DNA of 64,000 nt, from positions 42,729 through 106,728 of the forward strand of contig SCSM01000024.1 of the NCBI GenBank assembly GCA_004322215.1. Reading direction: 5' to 3'. This document shows, one piece after another, positions 40,969-49,569 of the stretch. The position numbers and the translations under genes were made by a program. The DNA comes from Bacteroidota bacterium. GTDB taxonomy: Bacteria; Bacteroidota; Ignavibacteria; Kapaibacteriales; UBA2268. Under the pieces are notes generated by a model, which was given only the letters and a program-made list of their open reading frames with translations, had not been told where the DNA came from and did not search any database. Positions within the stretch are counted from its first letter, which is position 1. Every line of letters starts with the position of its first letter.

Positions 40969-42156
40969 ATGAATTATCAAAGAGTTCAATTAAATAATTT
41001 GATTAAAAGAGTGAAGGAAACTCGCAGGTTCATACAAGTTATTTATGGTCCAAGGCAGGTTGGTAAAACAACATTAGTTAAACAATTGATAGAAAAGAAT
41101 TTAATTACCAGTCATTATGCTTCCGGTGATGCGATATTCAACAATGAAGTAACCTGGATTGCTGAGCAGTGGAATTTAGCTCGGATAAAATTAAGTCAAA
41201 ATGTGAAAAAGGAATTATTACTCATTTTCGATGAAATTCAAAAAATTAAAAACTGGGGTGAACTCGTTAAGAAAGAGTGGGATTATGATACTTTTAATAA
41301 TATTCAAATTAAGGTAATGCTATTAGGCTCTTCAAGAGTATTACTTCAGCAGGGATTAACCGAGTCATTGGCAGGAAGATATGAAACAATTTATATCGGA
41401 CATTGGACATTTTCGGAAATGAAAAGTGCTTTCGGATTTAACGAAGAAGAATACTCTTGGTTTGGAAGTTACCCCGGAAGTATAAGCTTGGTAGAAGATG
41501 AAATCAGATGGAAACAATACATTAGAGATACACTAATTGAAACCAGTATTACGAAAGATGTGCTTTTGATGACCCGGGTTGATAAACCTGCATTAATGAG
41601 AAGATTATTTGAACTGGGGTGCCTGTATTCAGGGCAAATAATTTCATTTAATAAAATAATTGGCCAATTGCAGGATGCCGGAAATACAACAACTCTATCA
41701 CATTATTTAACCTTGCTTGATAATGCAGGTTTGTTAGCAGGTATAGAAAGATATAGTAAAAACACACTTAGACAAAGAGCATCTATTCCTAAATTTCAGG
41801 TACACAATACAGCTTTAATTTCTGCTCAAAATATACTTTTATTTAATAAAATAAAATCTCAACCTGATAGATGGGGTAGAATTGTAGAGTCAGCTATTGG
41901 GGCACATTTGCTGAATTATTCTCTTACATATCAATTCAAACTGTTTTATTGGAGAAAGAGTAATGATGAAGTTGATTTTGTATTATTCAATGACAATAAG
42001 TTAATAGGTATTGATGTTACAATTAGTTCGTTACACAGAACATCAGGACTTACGGAATTTAAAAAGGAATTCAATCCTTATAAAATTTATTTGGTCGGAA
42101 AAGATGGAATCCCTTGGAAAGAATTTATTAATATCAATCCTGTTGAATTATTTTGA
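40969..42156 (+). CDS. AAA_14/DUF4143-type ATPase
   Basis: QVIYGPRQVGKTTLVKQL Walker A; LLLIFDEIQKIKNW Walker B; C-terminal FYWRKSNDEVDFVLF typical of DUF4143. Confidence 0.88.
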   Translation: MNYQRVQLNNLIKRVKETRRFIQVIYGPRQVGKTTLVKQLIEKNLITSHYASGDAIFNNEVTWIAEQWNLARIKLSQNVKKELLLIFDEIQKIKNWGELVKKEWDYDTFNNIQIKVMLLGSSRVLLQQGLTESLAGRYETIYIGHWTFSEMKSAFGFNEEEYSWFGSYPGSISLVEDEIRWKQYIRDTLIETSITKDVLLMTRVDKPALMRRLFELGCLYSGQIISFNKIIGQLQDAGNTTTLSHYLTLLDNAGLLAGIERYSKNTLRQRASIPKFQVHNTALISAQNILLFNKIKSQPDRWGRIVESAIGAHLLNYSLTYQFKLFYWRKSNDEVDFVLFNDNKLIGIDVTISSLHRTSGLTEFKKEFNPYKIYLVGKDGIPWKEFININPVELF

Positions 42157-42163
42157 TTCTATT

Positions 42164-43372
42164 CTAAAACAACTTCGGCTTAAAATTCTTCTTGTTGAAT
42201 ACAGATTTAAAAACCGCAAACAACTCCTTCCATCTTATGATAATGAAAATCCCGCCGATGACAAAATATATTATAGAAATATAGATTCTCATTTGCATCC
42301 CGGGAAAAAGGAATTGTATAAAGAATAGACTGAAAAGTAGAATTGCATCTCTTATATGAAACTTTAAATTCAATATAATTGCGAATCCCAATATTGTCTG
42401 AGCAACAGTCAATAAAAATTCTTCCCCCTGCCTTGCATCGAGCATTAATGAATGACCGCCGCCCCCGATAATATACGCAACAGGTAAACTTCCTATCAGT
42501 AAAGTCCACTGATTGATTTTGGACGAAAGAAGTGTCCCGATTGCCTGCTCTCCCTGCGCCCTCCATGCAAATATTACTGCAACCAACAATTCAGGTGCCT
42601 CAGTTGCTGTGGGAGCCACCCATTGCACGAGGAGAAACTTATCAATATGAAATTTTGTTCCGATTTCAATCATTGACTCTGCAAACGGCTGAGCACATAT
42701 ATATACAATAATTCCGGCAGTAATAAATAAACCGTTCACTGCAAAAAATCTTTGCAGTTTCGTAATAGAAAGAAATCCTTTGGTTGTTTCCCGTAAGTGC
42801 GGCTCTCTCTGCTCACCGCTCGAAACAACAATCATATAAACGAAAAATAGTGTTATTAGGACCAGTGAATCAATAATCGAAATCCTATGAAGAAAAATTA
42901 TAAAGAAACAATAAACGCTTGAAATACCGAGGAAAGCAAGTTCCAGCTTGGCTTTGGGTTCTAATTTCACCTCGACTTCTTTTTTCCCCTTTAATCTTTT
43001 CGACAAAACAAATGCAAAAACGACCGCTGTCCAACCAACTCCAATCAATAGACGGTTGCTCCCTGTCATATTAGCTGCAGCATAATGAATATAATCCGGA
43101 TGGCTCCCTGCCCTGAATGCAAGATATATATCAACAGCATATTCAGGCAATACCGCAATCAATGCAAGAATTGCTATCGCTAAGCTTGCCGATATATCAA
43201 TCTGAGCCGCTTCTGCCGCCCATGTCAACAGCACAGCAGCTACAACAATTCCAAATCCAAAAATGATAGAAGAAAGGATTGGGTCTGTGTGAATATTAAA
43301 AATTTTAAAGACTATACTTGGAACTGATAAAAGAACAACTGATGTAATTCTTACAAAAGTCTTTTTGAACAT
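42164..43372 (-). CDS. Sodium/calcium (cation) exchanger family membrane protein
   Basis: Two inverted alpha-repeat regions (ALIAVLPEYAVDIYLAFRAG; VQWVAPTATEAPELLVAVIFAW...LLSSKINQWTLLIGSLPVAY). Confidence 0.82.
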   Translation of the reverse strand: MFKKTFVRITSVVLLSVPSIVFKIFNIHTDPILSSIIFGFGIVVAAVLLTWAAEAAQIDISASLAIAILALIAVLPEYAVDIYLAFRAGSHPDYIHYAAANMTGSNRLLIGVGWTAVVFAFVLSKRLKGKKEVEVKLEPKAKLELAFLGISSVYCFFIIFLHRISIIDSLVLITLFFVYMIVVSSGEQREPHLRETTKGFLSITKLQRFFAVNGLFITAGIIVYICAQPFAESMIEIGTKFHIDKFLLVQWVAPTATEAPELLVAVIFAWRAQGEQAIGTLLSSKINQWTLLIGSLPVAYIIGGGGHSLMLDARQGEEFLLTVAQTILGFAIILNLKFHIRDAILLFSLFFIQFLFPGMQMRIYISIIYFVIGGIFIIIRWKELFAVFKSVFNKKNFKPKLF

Positions 43373-43525
43373 TATATACCTAAACTTCCTGTAAAATCAT
43401 CTGGAGAATGATTTATATAGCTACCAACATTTAATTTTCAATCATAAATATTTCAAAAAAACAAAACTATTGAAGTTATTGTTGGAAAAAAAATTTAATT
43501 TTTCAATTTATTTTAGTATACAATT

Positions 43526-44203
43526 TTAGATTCTAACATATAAATATTGAGTATTATTTGAACTTCCTATACTATATGTTTGTGTGTATTCCCATTTTAT
43601 TTCATCATAATAAATAACAACAGAAAAAGTAAAGTAAAGTGGCAAATTATTAAATGATACAAAACCTGAGCTATCAGTCATCTTAGATTCATGCTTATAA
43701 ATCAGTAAATCATTCAAAGTCATTTTCTTTAATTCCTGTGAATTAAATGATTTTGTTAATAAAGCCACATTAATATTAGCAATAGGTACAAACGGATTAT
43801 AATTTTTATAGCAAATAAAATTTAAATTTCCAATTTGTTCAAATGGCTTTAAAGGAACTGAAAGATTTTCTCCCCCTATAGCCATAAAATTGCGCTGGTC
43901 AGAAAAATATAAAGACCCCTCAGGAATCTGACAACTAATTGAATACAAACCCTCAATTAATGTGGTTTTAAACTCTCCTTCATTGTTAGTAGCATCTTCT
44001 ATTATTTTACTTGAATAATTACAATTCAATCCGTTATAAATTATTAGACTTGCTCCCGACATAGGAGTGCCGTCCCTTTTGAATATTTTGACTGTTATTT
44101 TTGCCTTGTTATCTATTGTATTATTATATGTTATTCCGTTATCACATCCGAAAATCATTAATAGGAAAGTTAAAAGTATATAAAATGTAAATTGCTTTTT
44201 CAT
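43526..44203 (-). CDS. Lipoprotein of unknown function with carboxypeptidase-regulatory-like beta domain
   Basis: Lipobox LMIFGCDNG; KITVKIFKRDGTPMSGASLIIYNG...TNNEGEFKTTLIEGLYSI. Confidence 0.65.
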   Translation of the reverse strand: MKKQFTFYILLTFLLMIFGCDNGITYNNTIDNKAKITVKIFKRDGTPMSGASLIIYNGLNCNYSSKIIEDATNNEGEFKTTLIEGLYSISCQIPEGSLYFSDQRNFMAIGGENLSVPLKPFEQIGNLNFICYKNYNPFVPIANINVALLTKSFNSQELKKMTLNDLLIYKHESKMTDSSGFVSFNNLPLYFTFSVVIYYDEIKWEYTQTYSIGSSNNTQYLYVRI

Positions 44204-44243
44204 ATTTCACCTCATACAATAATTGAAATAAAACAAAGTTTTT

Positions 44244-45644
44244 TTAATATTCTATACCAAGTCCGATATTAATTCCATAATTATATAAAAAACCAACCCT
44301 ATAATTAGTCCTGGTTTGCCCGAATACAATGAAAGAACCGTCAGTTCTAATTAAATTAAAATATCCCGAAATATATAAATAATGATGCATATTTAAATCA
44401 TATTGTATATTTGCTCCTGCACTCATACTGTACAGGTAATTATTCTCGATACTGATGTATTCGAATTCTTTACTTTGTCCGGAGAATTTTTTTGACATAT
44501 ATGTTTTATCGAATTTTACAATTCCGAGTTCGAGAAATGAATTTAATAAAAATTGACTATATTCAAAATAATAATCCTTACTTTTTATTATATTGATAAT
44601 GGTTTTTAAATTTAATTGATTGTAACTATATATATCATCATCATAATATCTCCATTCAATATGAACAGGTTTATCAGTTGATTTGAAATAAAGCTCACCC
44701 CAAACATAATTCAATGAAAAATAAAAATAATTCATTAGCCTATATCCTATTTCCAAATTGTAAGAGATTAAATTCTTTATATTTACATAGTCCTTTTGAA
44801 TCCCGCTATAATTCGAGTGGTAATGAATCGGAATTTCATTTAAACCGTTAAATAAGTAATTATAAGATCCCGATACAAAAAAACGGTTTTGATACAAGTC
44901 ATCAAATATCGGTTCATACATACTGTTCTGTATTATATTCTTTAATGTATCATTTGCAATCATTTCCAAAACCTCTGGTAATGGTTTCAATTTATCATCA
45001 TTATCTCTAAGAACAGATAAATCCGTCATACTTTTTCTATTTTCTGAATACAAAAAATGATTGCCTTTGATAACTGGATATTCTGCTTCTTTTACAGAAT
45101 ATACTTCATTGTACAGAATAATTCTTGTTTTTGCTTCTACATTTTTATAATACAACCCCTCTTCATACTGATAAACACACAATCTCTTATCGTCAAAAAA
45201 CAATAATTGACCGGTAATTGAATCTCCATTCATTAATTTTAAATTAACTTTATCTGCATCGGAATAATAAATTGTATTGACTTTCATCCAATCTCTAATC
45301 AAAGAAACATCAATATCTAATTTTGTAGGATTTTTTCTATTAATTATTTTTTCAAAATTTTCAATTACTTTTCTTAATTCCAGTATATTATTTTCTTCAA
45401 TTTTAATTTCATGTTGACCATTTTCGGTTTGTATTAAAAAATAGTTTCCGCTTATTTCATCATTTAATAATTGAGCACTGATAAAGCCGTTCGCGTTAGG
45501 AAACAACCCAAAATAATCCCTTTCAATTTGTGATATTTCGGTTCCAACACGTTGGCTCAGTTCGATTACTTTTGGCTCTTCTCCCAGCATTTCGGAAGTA
45601 ATCTCAAGCATAAAATATATGATTATGAGTAAATATGTTTTCAT
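44244..45644 (-). CDS. Exported protein of unknown function, putative outer-membrane beta-strand-rich C-terminus
   Basis: Signal-like N-terminus; alternating aromatic C-terminal strands ending YNYGINIGLGIEY. Confidence 0.6.
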   Translation of the reverse strand: MKTYLLIIIYFMLEITSEMLGEEPKVIELSQRVGTEISQIERDYFGLFPNANGFISAQLLNDEISGNYFLIQTENGQHEIKIEENNILELRKVIENFEKIINRKNPTKLDIDVSLIRDWMKVNTIYYSDADKVNLKLMNGDSITGQLLFFDDKRLCVYQYEEGLYYKNVEAKTRIILYNEVYSVKEAEYPVIKGNHFLYSENRKSMTDLSVLRDNDDKLKPLPEVLEMIANDTLKNIIQNSMYEPIFDDLYQNRFFVSGSYNYLFNGLNEIPIHYHSNYSGIQKDYVNIKNLISYNLEIGYRLMNYFYFSLNYVWGELYFKSTDKPVHIEWRYYDDDIYSYNQLNLKTIINIIKSKDYYFEYSQFLLNSFLELGIVKFDKTYMSKKFSGQSKEFEYISIENNYLYSMSAGANIQYDLNMHHYLYISGYFNLIRTDGSFIVFGQTRTNYRVGFLYNYGINIGLGIEY

Positions 45645-45793
45645 ACATCCAAATCAATATGTATTTTGGAATAGTGATTAGGATGTCAATTTTCATACCA
45701 TTCATAAGTGCTTGGTAATTAAAGATGAATATTTTTGAGGGTGTAAATTTTTCTTGTCAGTTTTTGTTCAAATGTAAAATAAATTTCACACTA

Positions 45794-45836
45794 AAATAAA
45801 AAAATTATCCCCTGCCAAGTGTTAATCCTGGCAGGG
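45794..45836 (-). terminator. Intrinsic terminator for the 45856-46260 gene
   Basis: CCCTGCCA (45810-45817) / TGGCAGGG (45829-45836) with a T-rich tract on the minus strand beyond it. Confidence 0.75.
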
Positions 45837-45855
45837 AAAAATAACAATCATTCAA

Positions 45856-46260
45856 TTAAGCCGCTTTCTCTTTCACAATAATTCCTGTGAGCCAGCCGAC
45901 TATTCCATAAATAACAATCGAACCGATGAACCAGCTAATTGCCAATTTGTAAGGAATAGGGAACATTGCATAAGTTGCATATCCCATCCCGACACCGGCT
46001 ACAAATCCATAAGTCAAGCCATACCATACGCCGTGAAAAGGCGATTTTGGGTTAATCAGTTTATAGTAAATATAAACGAACCCGATTGATTGCAGGAATG
46101 CAACAACGTACATCACCCACATCAGCTTATCCATATCAGGACGCCAAATCGAAGCAGTTTCTTTATAAACAGCTCCCAGAATTAATCCGTGCAATAGGAA
46201 GTCAAGGATTTCGATTGCAACAAACACAACTATTACTGCAAGTAAGTATTTTTTGAACAT
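45856..46260 (-). CDS. Small integral membrane protein of unknown function
   Basis: 134 aa with about 4 hydrophobic segments; good ORF and terminator context. Confidence 0.65.
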   Translation of the reverse strand: MFKKYLLAVIVVFVAIEILDFLLHGLILGAVYKETASIWRPDMDKLMWVMYVVAFLQSIGFVYIYYKLINPKSPFHGVWYGLTYGFVAGVGMGYATYAMFPIPYKLAISWFIGSIVIYGIVGWLTGIIVKEKAA

Positions 46261-46337
46261 AATACCTCCGAATATTTGTTAGAAAAAGATTAACTAATTA
46301 TTCTATAAAACAGAATACCATTTTCTGAATTTTTTTA

Positions 46338-46904
46338 TCACTCCTCTCCCTTTTCAAACATGCTTATTCCTGTCAGCAGCACTTTCGATTTTGGTAACGC
46401 TTTAACCAATACATACTCTGTGTTCGGTAAATCTGTCCAGCCGGTATAAACAGTGTCACAGTTAATCATAATATCATACCGCTTGCAATCATTTCGGAAA
46501 ACAATTCGAGTCGGTTCGTCAATTTTAGCTTTGTATTGAACTAAGTTTACAGGAGATTTACCCTTTTCCTGAACTAAAACGCCATTAGTGGAATATGTTA
46601 ATAAAATTCCGGGATGCTCTTCATTCTTATTCGATGCACACCGGATTGCAAACCATGCGCCTTCGCCTTCTTTTAAATCAACGGTAATATCGGAAACGAG
46701 GTCGGTTATTCCCGGTTTCTTCAAAGCAATAAATCCTCCGTCATAAAGCATTACAGAATTATCATTAATTACATCTACTGTACCGTAATCTGACATAATC
46801 AACCCGGAGATTAATTCCCTATTGCTGAGATTCAACGAGAACTGCTCATTTACACATGACGATAAAAGAATAAATATAATAAAAAATAATTTGTATATTT
46901 TCAT
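46338..46904 (-). CDS. Lipoprotein of unknown function
   Basis: Lipobox IILLSSCVNE; long ORF. Confidence 0.65.
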   Translation of the reverse strand: MKIYKLFFIIFILLSSCVNEQFSLNLSNRELISGLIMSDYGTVDVINDNSVMLYDGGFIALKKPGITDLVSDITVDLKEGEGAWFAIRCASNKNEEHPGILLTYSTNGVLVQEKGKSPVNLVQYKAKIDEPTRIVFRNDCKRYDIMINCDTVYTGWTDLPNTEYVLVKALPKSKVLLTGISMFEKGEE

Positions 46905-46916
46905 ATTAATCCTGTC

Positions 46917-48317
46917 TTATTTGTCCTTAAAATATCTCAGATGTTCAGGGAAAAAGATTCTGTCGAAAATACCGATACTGAGACCGATATAAGGTCTGGA
47001 AAAGCTCATTGGTTTACCGAGTTGTCTCATCATATCCGAGCCGAACCGCCTCACTGTCGAACCGCTTGCATATCCGACAGCTAAACCGAGGTTAATTCCT
47101 TCTGTAACTCTTAAATTCAAACGTCCGCCTAAATGAAAGATTTCCGACGGATAATAATTATATTCAATAAATGGCTCGACAGACAACTCATCCATTATTA
47201 CGGTTTGCCAAATACCCAATCGAAGCGGCAGAATTCCCATTCCCCATTCATCGTTGCCGAGAACTATGAAATTTATAAGTGAAGTCCCTGCATATAGTTT
47301 CCAGTCAAGTAAAGGCAAAGCAACGCTTGCGTTAGCAAGTCGAAGTATGTAACCTGTTAACAGAGTCGAAGAATTATTAGTATTATATATTGATGATGCT
47401 CCCGAATTTAATAATATCATTTGTGTCAATCCGATATCCCATGAAGAATGTTCATGGTCTTTCCATTCCCTGTAAGTCTCGGGGACACGGTTAAGGAAAT
47501 CAAGAACTGAAATTCCAATACCAAAATAAGGAAAGACCGATGTTACTGATTTAATAGTTGAAGAGTTAAATGCAGGGCTCATTTTCACCTGAGGACTGCC
47601 TTTGGGATTTTGCCCTGCAGCTAGTCCGAGATAAGCTCTGACATTTAATCCACCTATTGAACCCACATCAATTGAACCGGCTAAATTCAAATATTGAGAA
47701 GGATACCATCCTATACCGGTATGTGCTGTAATTGCAATATATGGTATTTGTTCTCTCAGGAACCATCTTTTTCTGATGTATAAAGGTGCAATACTTGCAA
47801 GCGCATATTCGGTACGTGCATCGGGCATAATGATTTCCAAGCCGCTCGTTCCGTAAGTCCAATCTTTAGCATCCCTGAACCAGCGTAGCCGCCACTCAAC
47901 AACTCCGAAGCGATACAATCCTCCGCTGAAGATTTTACCCGTACCTCCTGTATAAGATGTTTTCAGGTTTTCGAAATCCGGAAATACCCCAAACATTCCC
48001 ATTCCTGCGGCATAATTGGAACCACTTCCGATTAATCCGACACTTTCGAACAATCCGAGCCGTATGAAATTCGGGTATTCTCGAGTTACAGTACTGTCCC
48101 TTTGAATTAAGTCCCGTTTGGATTCCACGGTCCTCGATGAAGAATAAATAATGCCATTATCCCTGTTCCCCGGTGCATTCTTGTCAATATATGATGTAGT
48201 CGTATCCATTTCCGATATTGTATAAATATCAGTCTCTGTCCTCGAATATGAAATGCATCCCCAAAACTGAGAAGAAACCACTATTGTAAAAAGAAGAAAT
48301 AGTAAATACTTTTTCAT
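46917..48317 (-). CDS. Lipoprotein/outer-membrane protein of unknown function
   Basis: Lipobox-like SSQFWGCISYS; amphipathic beta-rich sequence throughout. Confidence 0.65.
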   Translation of the reverse strand: MKKYLLFLLFTIVVSSQFWGCISYSRTETDIYTISEMDTTTSYIDKNAPGNRDNGIIYSSSRTVESKRDLIQRDSTVTREYPNFIRLGLFESVGLIGSGSNYAAGMGMFGVFPDFENLKTSYTGGTGKIFSGGLYRFGVVEWRLRWFRDAKDWTYGTSGLEIIMPDARTEYALASIAPLYIRKRWFLREQIPYIAITAHTGIGWYPSQYLNLAGSIDVGSIGGLNVRAYLGLAAGQNPKGSPQVKMSPAFNSSTIKSVTSVFPYFGIGISVLDFLNRVPETYREWKDHEHSSWDIGLTQMILLNSGASSIYNTNNSSTLLTGYILRLANASVALPLLDWKLYAGTSLINFIVLGNDEWGMGILPLRLGIWQTVIMDELSVEPFIEYNYYPSEIFHLGGRLNLRVTEGINLGLAVGYASGSTVRRFGSDMMRQLGKPMSFSRPYIGLSIGIFDRIFFPEHLRYFKDK

Positions 48318-48373
48318 AATGCATCTTTATTATTATTTATAAAATCTTTTTCAAATCTAATTTCTATGCTAAT

Positions 48374-48386
48374 GTTTCACAGAGTA
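48374..48386 (+). repeat. Inverted repeat arm (left) flanking the GxxExxY gene
   Basis: GTTTCACAGAGTA, exact reverse complement of 48806-48818. Confidence 0.8.
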
Positions 48387-48388
48387 TA

Positions 48389-48760
48389 TTAGAGAATGAA
48401 ACGTCTTATGACATCTTTCAAACTTTTAACATTGAAATTTATCAATAATCCAATTTGGCACTTTGTCAACCTTAGATATGTTAACATTTGTGCCACATGA
48501 ATATCATTTATTGCATCAATAGATTTAATCTCAATAACAACTTTGTTATCCGCAACTAAATCTGCCCGATAGCCACGTTCAAGTTTAATCTCTTTATATA
48601 CTAATGGAATTTCTTTTTGTTTACTAACAGAAAAACCTTCTTTTGTTAATTCATAAAACAAGCACTCTTCATAAGCAGATTCAAGCAATCCAGGACCTAA
48701 TACTGAATGGACCTGAAAAGCGAATCCCAATATTTTCTCCGTTAACTTATTTATATCCAT
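48389..48760 (-). CDS. GxxExxY protein (PD-(D/E)XK_3-like)
   Basis: GFAFQVHSVLGPGLLESAYEECLFYELTKEGF (GxxExxY), YRADLVADNKVVIEIKSI; internal ATG at 48760 preferred over the 48850 start. Confidence 0.88.
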   Translation of the reverse strand: MDINKLTEKILGFAFQVHSVLGPGLLESAYEECLFYELTKEGFSVSKQKEIPLVYKEIKLERGYRADLVADNKVVIEIKSIDAINDIHVAQMLTYLRLTKCQIGLLINFNVKSLKDVIRRFIL

Positions 48761-48785
48761 TTTTAAAATTAAATTTGATTTTAAT

Positions 48786-48826
48786 CTCCGTGAAACTCTG
48801 TGATTTACTCTGTGAAACTCTGTGAT
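48786..48826 (+). repeat. Two 22-bp-spaced 19-bp repeats upstream of GxxExxY, containing the right inverted repeat arm
   Basis: CTCCGTGAAACTCTGTGAT (48786-48804) and CTCTGTGAAACTCTGTGAT (48808-48826). Confidence 0.85.
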
Positions 48827-48909
48827 ACAACAATAATTTTTATTGAACAAGGCTTATACTTATATTTCACAGAGTCCCTAAGAGTTTCCCATAGGGTCTC
48901 ACGAGATTA

Positions 48910-49569
48910 TTATTCTACACTTACATCTAATGAAACGAATCCCTTCAATTCAGCATGTAACTTATCCCCATTCTTGATTTCACCTACTCCTTCAGGTGTA
49001 CCTGTAAAAATACAATCTCCCTCGCGCAATCCGAAAATTCCGGATAAATAGGAAATCAATACGGCAACGCTTCTCTCCATCTCTCTTGTATTTGTTTGCT
49101 GTCTCAATTCACCGTTTATTTTCAATTCTACATCAAAAACCGGAATATTATTTTCAAATTGAGATGCTGGAACAATCTTTGATATAGGTGCTGATGTCCT
49201 GAATCCCTTTGCCACTGCCCAGGGATGACCGTTTGTCTTTGCCTTGTTTTGTATATCACGCAATGTTATATCCAAGCCGACTGCATAACCGGCAATATAA
49301 TTTATTGCATCACTGGCACTCACATTATCACAATCCTTCCCAATAATAACTACCAACTCAACTTCGTGATGAGGCAAATTAGAAATCTCAGGTAATATTA
49401 CTTTTCCACCGTCAGGTGTATATGCATTCGGTGGTTTAAGAAAAATAATCGGGTCTTTTGGTACTTCTGAACCCATTTCTTTAGCATGTTTTGAATAATT
49501 CTGTCCGACACAAAACATTGTGCCGACCTTCATTTTTCTTCCGTCTGAAAATTCGTAATCCATAATCAT
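48910..49569 (-). CDS. Fumarylacetoacetate hydrolase family protein
   Basis: FCVGQNYSKHAKEMG, PIIFLKPPNAYT, HHEVELVVIIGKDC, GDCIFTGTPEGVGEIKNGD. Confidence 0.92.
   Translation of the reverse strand: MIMDYEFSDGRKMKVGTMFCVGQNYSKHAKEMGSEVPKDPIIFLKPPNAYTPDGGKVILPEISNLPHHEVELVVIIGKDCDNVSASDAINYIAGYAVGLDITLRDIQNKAKTNGHPWAVAKGFRTSAPISKIVPASQFENNIPVFDVELKINGELRQQTNTREMERSVAVLISYLSGIFGLREGDCIFTGTPEGVGEIKNGDKLHAELKGFVSLDVSVE

Noticed and set aside
48643-49051. Plus-strand ORFs around the GxxExxY gene (SVKLCDLLCETL; LRVSHRVSRDYY)
   Set aside because: Translations of the iterated CTCTGTGAAAC repeats, not real proteins; the repeats themselves are reported.
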